Shown here: piece after piece, positions 7,801 through 19,081 of the stretch
How the letters are laid out: every line of letters begins with the position of its first letter
Position numbering within the stretch: position 1 is the first letter of the stretch
Assembly (NCBI GenBank): GCA_020629035.1
Contig: JAHDEC010000010.1
Location: 64,001-128,000, forward strand
Source of the DNA: Saprospiraceae bacterium
GTDB taxonomy: Bacteria > Bacteroidota > Bacteroidia > Chitinophagales > Saprospiraceae
Length of the DNA: 64,000 bases
Direction of reading: 5' to 3'
Made by a program: the position numbers and the translations under genes
Notes under the pieces: generated by a model
What the model saw: only the letters and a program-made list of their open reading frames with translations
Database searches by the model: none
What the model was told of the DNA's origin: nothing

Positions 7801-10779
7801 TTGAACCATATAGTCCGATATATATTCGGTGCAGTGCTCCATTGCATCCTGATTTTCTTTGCAATAAATGGCATTGGACAAGATGATAATAGCCAATATG
7901 TAGAAGTACAATACCTCGGTGTAGATCAAGGATTAACAAATAATGAACAATGGAGTCAAAATGCCATACTTTATGACCAAGACGGATTTACATGGATTTT
8001 AAGCTTAAAAGGGCTTAATCGCTATGACGGAACTGCTATTAAGCAATATACCATACATGATGATTACCACCAACGATTAACTAATGGAGAATTAACAGCA
8101 ATCGCACAAGATGATGATGGAATTATTTGGCTTGGAACCAACACTGAAGGGCTCATCAAATTTGATCCCAGCACTTCTGTTTTTGAAAGCTATCAGACTA
8201 AGTTAGTTACCATCGATGGATCTGAATTAAAGCAAATAAATGCACTTATTTTCAAAGACGATCAACTATACATAGGGACTGCCTTTAATGGATTGCATAG
8301 ATACAATCTTAAAACAAAAGAAATCTACACCTATGATTTTGGTGATCGCTACAAATCCGGGATCGGCACAACCCAATTTATTATATCAAGTAAAAATGAG
8401 TTGATTATTAATCACTTGTATGGAATCATTGTCGAAACTCGTGATGGCAGCTATGAGCATTATAATATTTTTTCTAATTACCAGCAAAAAAGACCACAAA
8501 CTGTCATAGAATTATCAGATGGTAGCCTATTGATGCCTATTTACGGAGAAGCAGAATGGTGTAAAATCAATAGAGGTACTGGAGAAATTATGTTTCTGGA
8601 TATGCCTAGCTCAAGTAATACCATTCAAAATGACCACAAAGGCAATATCTGGATAGGAAGCCATGAAGGTACCTTTGTCTGCCACGAAAGCACCCTTAAC
8701 CAATGGACCAACATTAAAGCCATAGATGGAGATTTTGATGATTTTTCACTCATTTGCATGATGCTTAAAGCTGATGGAACTATGACCTTTAATAGTCTTC
8801 ACAAAGGAGCTGGAACATTTTCTACTAAACCACTGGGATATAAACTAATTGAAGGCAATTATTTACAAACTCGAACGCTAAATAGAACTCAGTTTTTCTC
8901 AAATGAGCATAGCATTTATAAACGAGTGATTGATGAAGGATATCAACTCGTAAATCAGCAAGCTCTGGTTGGACCAATTCATAACTTCGCTCAATTTGAT
9001 AATGGTGATTTTTTGATTAATCATGGCAATAAACCCACCTTGATCTCGCTGCTCGATATGCATGGACAGAGGAAAGCATCTTCTTGGTTGAGTAGAATTT
9101 ACGCCACCATGATTCCAACTTCAGGTGGGAAAATGTTTGTTGATAGTAAAGATGTGCTTTTAGGTGCCGAAGACATTCCTTATGAGTTTGTTGCTAAACA
9201 ATACGAAAAAGAATTGGGAGTAGACTACCCAGATTACAAAGTCAATCACTTTTGTTTGACTCAAAAAGGTGATTTATTATTGGCCACTTTTAATGATGGA
9301 GTTTTACAAATTGAATCAGACAAAAAGGAATACAACTACTTACCTATCGACGATTATGGAAATGGTAAATTAAACAGCAATAATGCAACATTCATTTTCG
9401 AAGATAGCAAACAGAATTTGCTGATCATGACTGATCGAGGTTTAAATATCCGTCGAAAAGGTAGTAAAACCTTTGAATACCTATCCCACCAAGATGGATT
9501 AAAAGACAATAATATAATCGCTATAAACGAGGATAATGATGGAAATATTTGGATGCTCTTTCAAAAGGAACTATTCAGTTTTCATCTGGATAAATTGCAG
9601 CTAAAGAAATTTAAGATTAATAAGCCCTTTAGAATCGCCTCCTCCGAAATAGCTGAATTGTCGAAAGATAGAAAAGGGAATTTTTATTTTTCATGTGATA
9701 ATGGAATTGCCAGTTTTAATCCAAAAGAATTGCTGAACCAAAAAGAGCCTGATAATATTATTTTCACTGAACTTTACATTAACAAAAAACTTGAAAAGCT
9801 AGCCAATGAAAGTAGCATATTAACTAAAGCCATCCATCTGCAATCTAGTATTGACCTTGAATATGAACAAAGAGATTTAGGATTAAGCTTTTCTTGCCCG
9901 GATGGCCATGCCTTAGATGTTAGCTACTACTACATGTTGGAGGGATACGACAAAACTTGGAAAACAACTAAAGACCCTGTCATACATTATACTAATCTGC
10001 AAGCAGACAATTATCAATTTCATGTTAAAGCATTATCCGCAGCTGGCATTTGGACAAAGGATGTTTCTAGTCTTGAAATTAATGTCTCTGCTCCTTGGTA
10101 CAAAACCTGGAATATGTATGTTATTTACCTGATTTGTTTTCTTGGTTTAATCTATGCAATCTATTACTATCAAATGAATCAAATCCTTAAATATCAAAAA
10201 CTCAGAACTCAGATTTCTGATAATTTACACGATCATGTAGGGAATTTACTTAGCGGAATCGCCATGCAATCTGAACTCTTAGCCATGGATATGGAAGAAA
10301 ATAAAGCCCAGCAAATGTCAGTAATTTCCACTTTGAGTAAAGAAGCCATGACACGAATCAAAGATGTTTCCTGGGCCGTAGACTATAAGAAGGACACATT
10401 TAAAGAATTGGTGATCAAAATGGATAATTATCTCAATGAAGTTTGTGTTACTCAAAACAAAAAAGGCTTTTTTGACACCCAAAATATTCAAGAAAATAAT
10501 ACCATTCCTCCGAATATCAGACAACATATTTTTCTAATTTATAAGACCGTTATAGATCAATTACTAGAACGATCAAATGGTAAAACTTTAATGACTTTCC
10601 TAGGAAAAAATAAATCGAAGGGAGAATTAGTTATCAAAGATGAAGGGACAAATGGAATTGAAATTAGACAAGTGTTATTAAACAATAATCAACTACTAAA
10701 AAGCCTCAAGGCACTAGATACTTCCATTCAAATTGAACTAGAAAAAGGTATCAGAATATCCATAAAAGTTGATTTTTAA
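7801..10779 (+). CDS. Two-component beta-propeller sensor, HisKA_3 kinase with degenerate ATPase domain
   Basis: The start is a TTG at 7801: the frame there gives an immediate signal peptide (NHIVRYIFGAVLHCILIFF, ending near INGIGQ), and no ATG lies nearby. Residues about 25-690 carry Reg_prop repeats (DQDGFTWILSLKGLNRYDG, DDDGIIWLGTNTEGLIKFDP, DHKGNIWIGSHEG, DNDGNIWML), forming a periplasmic propeller, then a Y_Y_Y domain (to about 765), one membrane helix (about 770-792, YVIYLICFLGLIYAIYYY) and a HisKA_3 dimerisation helix with H810 (LHDHVG). The C-terminal HATPase region is unusual: the N-box position reads KTVIDQLLERS with no Asn, the D-box is only DEGTNG, and no GLGL glycine motif follows. 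It may bind ATP poorly and act as a phosphatase or scaffold (inference). Its stop overlaps the stop of the convergent kinase gene by 4 bases. Confidence 0.88.
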   Translation: MNHIVRYIFGAVLHCILIFFAINGIGQDDNSQYVEVQYLGVDQGLTNNEQWSQNAILYDQDGFTWILSLKGLNRYDGTAIKQYTIHDDYHQRLTNGELTAIAQDDDGIIWLGTNTEGLIKFDPSTSVFESYQTKLVTIDGSELKQINALIFKDDQLYIGTAFNGLHRYNLKTKEIYTYDFGDRYKSGIGTTQFIISSKNELIINHLYGIIVETRDGSYEHYNIFSNYQQKRPQTVIELSDGSLLMPIYGEAEWCKINRGTGEIMFLDMPSSSNTIQNDHKGNIWIGSHEGTFVCHESTLNQWTNIKAIDGDFDDFSLICMMLKADGTMTFNSLHKGAGTFSTKPLGYKLIEGNYLQTRTLNRTQFFSNEHSIYKRVIDEGYQLVNQQALVGPIHNFAQFDNGDFLINHGNKPTLISLLDMHGQRKASSWLSRIYATMIPTSGGKMFVDSKDVLLGAEDIPYEFVAKQYEKELGVDYPDYKVNHFCLTQKGDLLLATFNDGVLQIESDKKEYNYLPIDDYGNGKLNSNNATFIFEDSKQNLLIMTDRGLNIRRKGSKTFEYLSHQDGLKDNNIIAINEDNDGNIWMLFQKELFSFHLDKLQLKKFKINKPFRIASSEIAELSKDRKGNFYFSCDNGIASFNPKELLNQKEPDNIIFTELYINKKLEKLANESSILTKAIHLQSSIDLEYEQRDLGLSFSCPDGHALDVSYYYMLEGYDKTWKTTKDPVIHYTNLQADNYQFHVKALSAAGIWTKDVSSLEINVSAPWYKTWNMYVIYLICFLGLIYAIYYYQMNQILKYQKLRTQISDNLHDHVGNLLSGIAMQSELLAMDMEENKAQQMSVISTLSKEAMTRIKDVSWAVDYKKDTFKELVIKMDNYLNEVCVTQNKKGFFDTQNIQENNTIPPNIRQHIFLIYKTVIDQLLERSNGKTLMTFLGKNKSKGELVIKDEGTNGIEIRQVLLNNNQLLKSLKALDTSIQIELEKGIRISIKVDF

Positions 10780-13106
10780 GCCTTTATATTTAATGGTATT
10801 TTAACCTCTATTTTAAATCCATTATCTATCCAATACTTAAAACTTCCATCTAATCGCTGAGCCCTCATTTTCATATTAGCTAAACCTAAGCCAGATGGCT
10901 TAATGTCTTTTACCGTTCCAAAATCAAAAACCTGTAAAACCATTGAATGATCAATGATACTTAAATTCATATCGACGTTGTTACTGTCACTGTACTTTAT
11001 CACGTTACTAATAGCTTCTTTTACAATCAAATAAATATTCTGCCGTATCTCAGGATTAATTTTCTTGTTGATCTCACTAATGTTATTATTAAAGTTCAAT
11101 TTCTTCCCAGTTGGGGATAGAGCATCTTCACAAAAGTCCAAGATCCGATCTACTAAATCGTATATTTTATCCTTTCGAGCATCTATTGCCCATACGGTAT
11201 CTCTCATTCTAGTCATCGCATCCCGACTCATTTCACCAATCTTCTCAAAATGAGTAAGATGCTCGTCACCGACATGCATTTGGAGTAATTCTGTTTGCAT
11301 CGATAAGCCCGTCAATATTGAGCCTACATCATCGTGCAAATCACTCGATAGTTTTGAACGAAATGCTTCCTTTTTTTGCGCTTCAATTTTACTATTTCTA
11401 TGCTTCAAATATGTCAATAAAAAACCTATAAATCCAATGAAAAATAATATTGAACCAATAAATAAAAATTGGTTTCGTTGGCTTCTAACATTAGCTAGTT
11501 GATTAGCATACTCCAAATCAATAATTTCCCTTTCCTTCTTTTCAACATCATACTTTGTCTCCCATGCAGACACTGCTTCATTTCGTTCAACGGTAAAAAG
11601 ACTATCCTTGAGAACCATAAATTCCTCCATTGCATGAGAAGCTAATTTATATTGCCCATTTCTCTGATGATATAACACTAGGGCTTCCATAACATCCATT
11701 TGGTTTTCTGGTGCATCCATATAATCGGCTAGTTCTTTCGCTCGCAAGAGTATTTTGTAAATTTCTTGATCACTATATCCAGAACTGTTAGAAGAAGCAC
11801 GATCCATTTGATTAGCTTCACTTTCTTCCATAGCATATGTTTTAGCAATGGCTGCTAAGGTTGCACTCTCGTATGGTTTGCTTCCCATTTTTTGAACGAT
11901 CGGGAGAACTTCTAAATAATATTTATACGCATTTGGGAAATCATTAATGTCCAGATAAATGGACCCTAAATTATACAGTGAGGTAATATGTCCTTTTTTA
12001 TACTCATTGGCTACAGATAATGCTAATGCTTCGAGTTCTAAAGCGATAGCCTCATCATAATTTTTTAATTCTTTTTGCGCTACTCCAATGCGCATTAGAT
12101 TATGGATCTGTAGGGGTATATCTTTTAACGATTTTGCTATCTCCATGGAAGTTTCATAGCTCTCAAGTGAACCGATATAATCCTCCATATCATTTTTGAT
12201 AGTGCCAATATTATGGTAGCCTACACAAAGACCTCTTTTATCATTTAATGCTTCTTTAATTTTAATAGACTTTACATAATTGGCTATTGCCTTTTCATAA
12301 GAACCTTTTACCTGGTCAATGTTGCCTAAATTATTAAATACCCTAGCCTCAATAATGGGCTCTTTTAAATCCCCTGCTAAATCTTGGGCGTATAAGTATA
12401 TGGCATAAGCTGAATCATATTCTCCTTGGGCTCTAAATATTCGCCCCTTCACGAGACTTGCATCTAAAACTTCGATTTTTCTTTCATCAGGTGCAAAGCA
12501 ATCGAGTCCCTTTTTTATATAAATCATGGCAGAATCCAGTTTGCCTTGTGTCCTAAGTATGCCAGCAATTTGCGTATAGCCTTTCGACATAATTTTAGGA
12601 AATTTTAGTTCTTGAGATACTGCTATGATGGCCTGTAATTGTTCCTTGGCTTCATGCGTTTTTTGCTGTTGAACTAATAACTTGGCTAAACCAATTTTTG
12701 CCCTCAATACTACCCTTTGATCAGCTTTAGCCGAAGCTAGATTAATGAGTTCTTGGAAGCTACGTTCAGAAGCCCCAAAAGAAGAAATTCCTAGTAATTG
12801 GTGTGCTTTGCTATTATATAAACTATATAGTAGTTTGTCATCCTTGAGTTTAGCACAAATCTTAAGTCCTTGATCAAAATAAACGTCTATCTCAGCTTCT
12901 GATTCAAGCCCAGTTTCCTCTATAATTTTATTTATATAATGGATCTTATTCGAATCTATTGATTCACTCTTGAGTAACTGAACCAAGGAATCCAATTGAT
13001 TGGTTTGCGCTATGCTATTACTAGCATAAAATAGCGCCAAAAGCCCTAAGAGGTAGAAAGGTCGACGTACCATTGGAAAGCCAAGCATCCTATGAAGGAT
13101 CATCAT
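10776..13106 (-). CDS. TPR-containing HisKA_3 sensor histidine kinase
   Basis: This 776-residue kinase has an N-terminal signal sequence (RRPFYLLGLLALFYASNSIA), a long periplasmic array of TPR-like helices (about 60-480; for example ARVFNNLGNIDQVKGSYEKA, CVGYHNIGTIKNDMEDYIGS), a short coiled stretch, one membrane helix (about 545-565, FLFIGSILFFIGFIGFLLTY), and a cytoplasmic HisKA_3 module with H591 (LHDDVG). The HATPase domain is complete: N-box EAISNVIKYS, a D-box-like DFGTVKD and the GLGLANM glycine motif. It faces the response regulator/propeller kinase pair and overlaps the latter by 4 bases at the stops. Two in-frame ATGs sit together at the start (MM), and a later ATG (MLGFP) is possible. 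Known family role: autophosphorylation and transfer to a LuxR-type regulator; the regulator at 7158 is the obvious candidate (inference). Confidence 0.92.
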   Translation of the reverse strand: MMILHRMLGFPMVRRPFYLLGLLALFYASNSIAQTNQLDSLVQLLKSESIDSNKIHYINKIIEETGLESEAEIDVYFDQGLKICAKLKDDKLLYSLYNSKAHQLLGISSFGASERSFQELINLASAKADQRVVLRAKIGLAKLLVQQQKTHEAKEQLQAIIAVSQELKFPKIMSKGYTQIAGILRTQGKLDSAMIYIKKGLDCFAPDERKIEVLDASLVKGRIFRAQGEYDSAYAIYLYAQDLAGDLKEPIIEARVFNNLGNIDQVKGSYEKAIANYVKSIKIKEALNDKRGLCVGYHNIGTIKNDMEDYIGSLESYETSMEIAKSLKDIPLQIHNLMRIGVAQKELKNYDEAIALELEALALSVANEYKKGHITSLYNLGSIYLDINDFPNAYKYYLEVLPIVQKMGSKPYESATLAAIAKTYAMEESEANQMDRASSNSSGYSDQEIYKILLRAKELADYMDAPENQMDVMEALVLYHQRNGQYKLASHAMEEFMVLKDSLFTVERNEAVSAWETKYDVEKKEREIIDLEYANQLANVRSQRNQFLFIGSILFFIGFIGFLLTYLKHRNSKIEAQKKEAFRSKLSSDLHDDVGSILTGLSMQTELLQMHVGDEHLTHFEKIGEMSRDAMTRMRDTVWAIDARKDKIYDLVDRILDFCEDALSPTGKKLNFNNNISEINKKINPEIRQNIYLIVKEAISNVIKYSDSNNVDMNLSIIDHSMVLQVFDFGTVKDIKPSGLGLANMKMRAQRLDGSFKYWIDNGFKIEVKIPLNIKA

Positions 13107-13249
13107 AGACCGAAATTTATTAAATAGGAATCAATTTGTCTTTATAGCACTAAGCTATACATTAAACTAAGGATAAAATTGCACTAAAGTGTAGTATTGG
13201 ACTTAGAGTTTCGTTTTTTTTTTAATATCCCCACATATGATGCAAAGTA

Positions 13250-14923
<1,674 letters not shown>

Positions 14924-15012
14924 TTAGCCTAAGCACACTTTATTAAATTTGTAAGCAAATGAAGATTCAGTCATCATCAGATTTTAGCTTTATTTAACGA
15001 TTAAAGCACCAT

Positions 15013-15020
15013 TATTTTTG
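15013..15020 (+). promoter_or_regulatory. Candidate Bacteroidota -7 element
   Basis: TATTTTTG fits the TAnnTTTG -7 consensus and lies 22 bases before the ATG of the TPR lipoprotein gene. No convincing -33 TTG is seen at the expected spacing, so support is modest. Confidence 0.35.
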
Positions 15021-15042
15021 TTTAAGTTGAAAATAACCATGT

Positions 15043-16467
15043 ATGAGAAAATATATTCTAATTCTACTCCCGATCCTCTATTTTGCCTGCACCCCTAAAG
15101 TTACCGAACCTGTTGTTGTCAAAGAGGAAGTAAAGGAAACTCCACCAGTCGAAAAGAAAGGCCCCTGTACTACCCTCTCAGAATTATCCCCAACTGATAA
15201 AGATGCGACAGAGACTGCCTTTGTACTTTATAAAGATTTAGTTAAGCAAAATAATTTTGATGAGGCATTGCCTCTATGGGAAAAAGCCTACTATAAGGCT
15301 CCAGCTGCTAATGGTCGAATAAAATATCAATTTGATGATGGAGTAAAAATGTATAAGTATTTCTATGCAAACACCACTGATAATGCTCTAAAGCAAAGCT
15401 ACAGAGACTCAGTGGAGTCCATATATAATAAAAGAATTGAATGCTTTGGAGATGATGCTTATGTAAAAGGGAGATTAGGCTTTGATTTATACTATTATAT
15501 GAAAGAGCATAGTTCTGATAATGAGATCTTTAAACTGTTTAAAGAATCTATTGACGCTAAAGGGGAGGATATGGATTACTTTATTGTTAATCCTTTCGCG
15601 AAAATCTTGTTTGATAAAGCCGTAAGCGAAGAAATCTCTAAAGAAGAAGCAGGCAAATACGCACAAATAGTGTTAAGGGCCGTGAAAAAAGGAATGGCCA
15701 ATTGTGTTAAAGATTGCGATGCTTGGAAAATCGTGAATGATTATGCACCACCAAGATTAGAAAACCTAGAAGGTATAAAAGGGCTCTACCCTTGCGAATA
15801 TTTTGTCGATAAATACTATCAAGAATATGTTGATAATCCTTCAGATTGTGATGTAATTAACAAGGTCTATCGAAAACTTAAATATGCAGGATGTTCGGAA
15901 ACACAGACAGAATTTGCCTCTTTGATCCAGGCTAAAAAAGATAATTGTTACGTGGCTCCGCCGCAAGAAAGCACCTTGAGACAGGCCTATAATGCATATG
16001 AATCTGGCGACTATCAAAATGCTGTTAAGTATTTTGAAGAATTTGCAAATAGCAAGGACGACATTGAAAAAAAATCAAAATATCTTTTCCTGATTGCTAA
16101 GATCTATTATGGTGAAATTAAAAACTTTCCAAAAGCTAGAACTTATGCTCAAAAAGCTGCAGATATTAAACCAAACTGGGGGGAACCATACATCTTAATC
16201 GGAAAACTATATGCCTCATCGGGACCTCTTTGTGGACCAGGAACGGGTTGGGACAGTCAAGTCGTCACATGGCCAGCAATTGATATGTTTAATAAGGCAA
16301 AACAGGTAGATCCAAGTACAGCTAGTGAAGCAAATAAATGGATAAATACCTATACACAATATATGCCTAAGAAATCCGACATTTTCCAAAGAAATATTAA
16401 AGAAGGAGACTCTTTTAAAGTGGCTTGTTGGATAAACAGAAATACGACAGTCCGTACCGCACCATAG
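15043..16467 (+). CDS. TPR-containing lipoprotein
   Basis: The 474-residue protein has a lipoprotein signal with lipobox LYFAC (Cys16), followed by a Pro/Glu/Lys/Val-rich tether (about 17-40) and helical repeats. TPR-like pairs are visible at about 55-80 (NFDEALPLWEKAYYKAPA) and 310-420 (LRQAYNAYESGDYQNAVKYF; FPKARTYAQKAADIKPNWGE). Cysteines recur in pairs in the middle (CVKDCDAW, CDVINKVY, GCSET, NCYVAPP). It should be anchored in the outer or inner membrane and serve as a protein-interaction scaffold. The M48 protease gene follows 95 bases downstream on the same strand. It is of the broad TPR lipoprotein type common in Bacteroidota; no specific function can be given. Confidence 0.8.
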   Translation: MRKYILILLPILYFACTPKVTEPVVVKEEVKETPPVEKKGPCTTLSELSPTDKDATETAFVLYKDLVKQNNFDEALPLWEKAYYKAPAANGRIKYQFDDGVKMYKYFYANTTDNALKQSYRDSVESIYNKRIECFGDDAYVKGRLGFDLYYYMKEHSSDNEIFKLFKESIDAKGEDMDYFIVNPFAKILFDKAVSEEISKEEAGKYAQIVLRAVKKGMANCVKDCDAWKIVNDYAPPRLENLEGIKGLYPCEYFVDKYYQEYVDNPSDCDVINKVYRKLKYAGCSETQTEFASLIQAKKDNCYVAPPQESTLRQAYNAYESGDYQNAVKYFEEFANSKDDIEKKSKYLFLIAKIYYGEIKNFPKARTYAQKAADIKPNWGEPYILIGKLYASSGPLCGPGTGWDSQVVTWPAIDMFNKAKQVDPSTASEANKWINTYTQYMPKKSDIFQRNIKEGDSFKVACWINRNTTVRTAP

Positions 16468-16562
16468 TATTTCGTGGAATAAACAACATTGAAACACAAA
16501 AAATAGATATATAGAAACTTTAGTTATATATTCAGCATTATACATTTAAACATAACAACAAT

Positions 16563-17429
16563 ATGTACGGTAGAAGACCCCAACAACAGCCATATGGTAG
16601 AGGCGGATATGGAAACAATCGTGGTGGTAGATCCGGAGGTGGAGGACTCATTAGTGGTCGATTTAAAATCATGCTCATTATAGCTTTACTTTATGGTGGC
16701 TATGCTGTAATAAAATACTACTCTAATACGCAAGTAAATCCGATTACAGGCGAGAAACAACGAGTTTCATTGACCACAGAGGAAGAAATTGCGATTGGAC
16801 TTCAGGCTACCCCACAAATGGTTAAACAACATGGAGGTTTGCACCCTGATCCCCAATTACAGAAATATGTAAAAACCATCGGGCAGAAATTATTAAGAAC
16901 TAACCTTGCTGTAGAATCAGATTACCAATATGATTTTCATCTCTTGTATGATCCACAAGTAATAAATGCCTTCGCCCTACCAGGTGGTCAAGTTTTTATT
17001 ACTGAGGCACTTTTTTCAAAACTTGAAAATGAAGACCAATTAGCTGGTATCATAGGCCATGAAATAGGCCATGTAATCCATCGCCATGGAGCTGAACGAA
17101 TGGCAAAGATGGAATTAACTCAAGGATTAACTATGGCTGCAGTCATAGGAGCTGGTGATGCTTCAATGGCGCAAATGGCTCAATATGTAGGCAACTTAGT
17201 AAATATGAAATATGGTAGGGATCAAGAACTGGAATCAGATGAAATAGGCGTTGTTTTAGCTATTCAGGCCGGTTATGATCCTTATGCAATGTTGGGCGTG
17301 ATGGATATTTTGGAAGCAGCATCTGGAAGCAATAGACAACCAGAATTTATGAGCACCCATCCAAGTCCAGACAACAGAAGGGAAAAAATCACAGAAAGTA
17401 TAGAACGATATAATCGAGGGATTCAATAA
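16563..17429 (+). CDS. M48-family membrane-anchored zinc metalloprotease
   Basis: A 288-residue protein with a Gly/Arg/Gln-rich cytoplasmic head (1-30), a single membrane helix (about 38-55, IMLIIALLYGGYAVIKYY) and an M48 peptidase domain. The zinc motif HEIGH is at 166-170 with a third ligand Glu in ESDEIGV about 55 residues later; FALPGGQVFITEALF before it is typical of the family (HtpX/Oma1/LoiP type). Only one N-terminal helix is present, so it is closer to the single-pass or exported BepA/Oma1-like group than to four-helix HtpX. The likely role is envelope protein quality control. It is followed 34 bases later by a Bax-inhibitor-1-like gene on the same strand, suggesting a stress-related operon (inference). 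Confidence 0.93.
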   Translation: MYGRRPQQQPYGRGGYGNNRGGRSGGGGLISGRFKIMLIIALLYGGYAVIKYYSNTQVNPITGEKQRVSLTTEEEIAIGLQATPQMVKQHGGLHPDPQLQKYVKTIGQKLLRTNLAVESDYQYDFHLLYDPQVINAFALPGGQVFITEALFSKLENEDQLAGIIGHEIGHVIHRHGAERMAKMELTQGLTMAAVIGAGDASMAQMAQYVGNLVNMKYGRDQELESDEIGVVLAIQAGYDPYAMLGVMDILEAASGSNRQPEFMSTHPSPDNRREKITESIERYNRGIQ

Positions 17430-17463
17430 ATATCAATCATTAGAAAACAAAAAAATAAAATCT

Positions 17464-18213
17464 ATGTCAAAATTCTTAGAATCTAAAAACCCATTAATAA
17501 AAGATACGGCTCTTGATAAAAGACTACATTCAGATGATCAGCTCATACTAGATCACTCTGAAGTAATGACCATGGAAGGAGCTATCAATAAAACGCTAAT
17601 GTTATTTGGGATCATGATGGTTACCACGGTGATCAGTTATATGATGCCATCCCAACTCTTTATATGGGTCGGAATGCTGGGTGGTCTAGCTGCAGTTATT
17701 TTTGCAAGTATTAAGCCTCATACTTCTGCAGTCGCAGCCCCTGTTTATGCAGCTTTTGAAGGATTATTTGTTGGTGCTATTTCTGCCTATTTTGCCTATG
17801 CTTATAGTGGTATTGTTTTGCAGGCTGTGAGCTTAACATTTGGAACCATGCTCACTATGCTTATGGTTTATAAAACTGGAATCATCAAGGTAACGGAAAA
17901 ATTCAAGCTTGGTGTTATCATGGCGACAGGCGCTATCATGCTTGTATATGTTATAAGTATTATAGGAAGTTTTGCTGGCTTCAATGTCCCTTATTTACAC
18001 GACAGCGGTCCGATAGGTATTGGGATTAGTTTTGTAATTATTGGTGTCGCATGTTTAAATTTGATTATTGATTTCGATGCTTTTGAGAAAGGAGTTGAAG
18101 CGAGAGCACCAAAGTATATGGAATGGTTTGTCGGAATGGGATTATTGGTAACACTAGTTTGGTTATATGTTGAGTTCTTGCGTTTACTTAGCAAGTTTGC
18201 GGCAAGCGAATAG
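17464..18213 (+). CDS. Bax inhibitor-1/YccA-like integral membrane protein
   Basis: The 249-residue protein has a short charged N-terminus containing TMEGAINKTLMLFGIMMV, typical of the bacterial Bax-I-like family, and seven predicted membrane helices (about 48-66, 70-90, 95-112, 117-135, 145-165, 178-196, 219-240). The acidic residues expected in the last helices are present (IIDFDAFEKG). Members are membrane proteins linked to ion leak or to modulation of membrane proteases such as FtsH; the function here is not established. It follows the M48 protease gene by 34 bases and is closed by the hairpin terminator at 18241-18269. Confidence 0.9.
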   Translation: MSKFLESKNPLIKDTALDKRLHSDDQLILDHSEVMTMEGAINKTLMLFGIMMVTTVISYMMPSQLFIWVGMLGGLAAVIFASIKPHTSAVAAPVYAAFEGLFVGAISAYFAYAYSGIVLQAVSLTFGTMLTMLMVYKTGIIKVTEKFKLGVIMATGAIMLVYVISIIGSFAGFNVPYLHDSGPIGIGISFVIIGVACLNLIIDFDAFEKGVEARAPKYMEWFVGMGLLVTLVWLYVEFLRLLSKFAASE

Positions 18214-18240
18214 ATAATCAGTTCATGAAAATAAATACAA

Positions 18241-18269
18241 AGCTCGAAGTTTTTCTTCGGGCTTTTTTT
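18241..18269 (+). terminator. Rho-independent terminator
   Basis: A 9-bp stem (AGCTCGAAG with CTTCGGGCT, one G-T wobble) with a T5 loop is followed by seven T. It ends the M48/Bax-inhibitor unit. Confidence 0.9.
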
Positions 18270-18538
18270 CTTGGTGGGAATAAAATGCTCCTAGCAAATT
18301 CATTAAAGGAATACAAGGAGATAGCCATTAGATTATCCGCTGCCTTCAGGTTTGATTAAAGGAAAGTGGCCTATGTAGTATGAGTTATACCTGCTCCTCA
18401 AACCATTTGTTATCCTGTCGATAAAATAAAAGTAGAGATTTTATACTTTTTCAGGCAACGATATTAAGGTCCAGGAGTCTTTATAGTGAACTCCAAAAAA
18501 TTAATATTCGTACATTAACCATTAACAATTATCATTTT
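18270..18538. other. Non-coding gap, nothing recognised
   Basis: About 270 bases between a terminator and the interrupted lipoprotein gene. No ORF of note, RNA gene or strong hairpin is visible; presumably it holds the promoter of the downstream gene. Confidence 0.5.
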
Positions 18539-19081
18539 ATGAAATTATCAAGATTACTATTAGTATCAGTTTGCATATCGATAGCCATTATGGCTTGTCG
18601 TAAAGACGAAATGGGATTTAAGCCAATCAACAACCCAGAAATTATTTCTACAGTGGACCATACCGGAATGGTAGCAGATCCAGATGGAAATCCAGTTTCA
18701 GGTGCCTCAGTTCTATACAACGCTGAAGAGGTTATAACTGATGAAAATGGGCTTTATTTGATAGAAAATGTAGCGGCAAGTAGTGTCCATGCATTTCTTG
18801 AGATATCTAAAGATGGTTACTTCGATGGATCTCGGACATTTAGAACTTCGAAGACTGGAACCTTATTCCATAGAATAACCCTAGTTCCACTTGGTGATCC
18901 CTTAAACTTTGCTGGTGGAAGTGGCTCGGTAGCGAATAATCTTGTAAGCATTAACTTTCCTGAAAATTCCGTTAAAGATGAATTGACAGGTGAGCTATAT
19001 ATGGGCGAAGTAGACGTTTATGTAAAACATATCGGAACGGATGAATTCTCAATGCCTGGAGATTTGACAGCTATAAACTAA
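18539..19081 (+). pseudogene. N-terminal part of surface lipoprotein gene, interrupted by in-frame TAA
   Basis: The 180-residue product has a lipoprotein signal with lipobox IMAC (Cys20) and a carboxypeptidase-regulatory-like beta-sandwich (about 35-115; GMVADPDGNPVSGASVLY, ITDENGLYLIENV). It then enters a second domain that is cut by TAA at 19079-19081 right after FSMPGDLTAIN. The same frame continues without any shift (codons NDELEILHSYG then MVFVEM), so the intact gene would run 18539-20569, 676 residues. The break could be a true nonsense mutation, an assembly error, or much less likely stop readthrough. The intact protein would be an outer-membrane lipoprotein upstream of the ECF sigma factor gene. 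Confidence 0.8.

Noticed and set aside
16216-16545. 109-codon minus-strand frame over the TPR lipoprotein 3' end
   Set aside because: Opposite a real coding region and with a Cys/Phe-rich composition typical of an antisense shadow.
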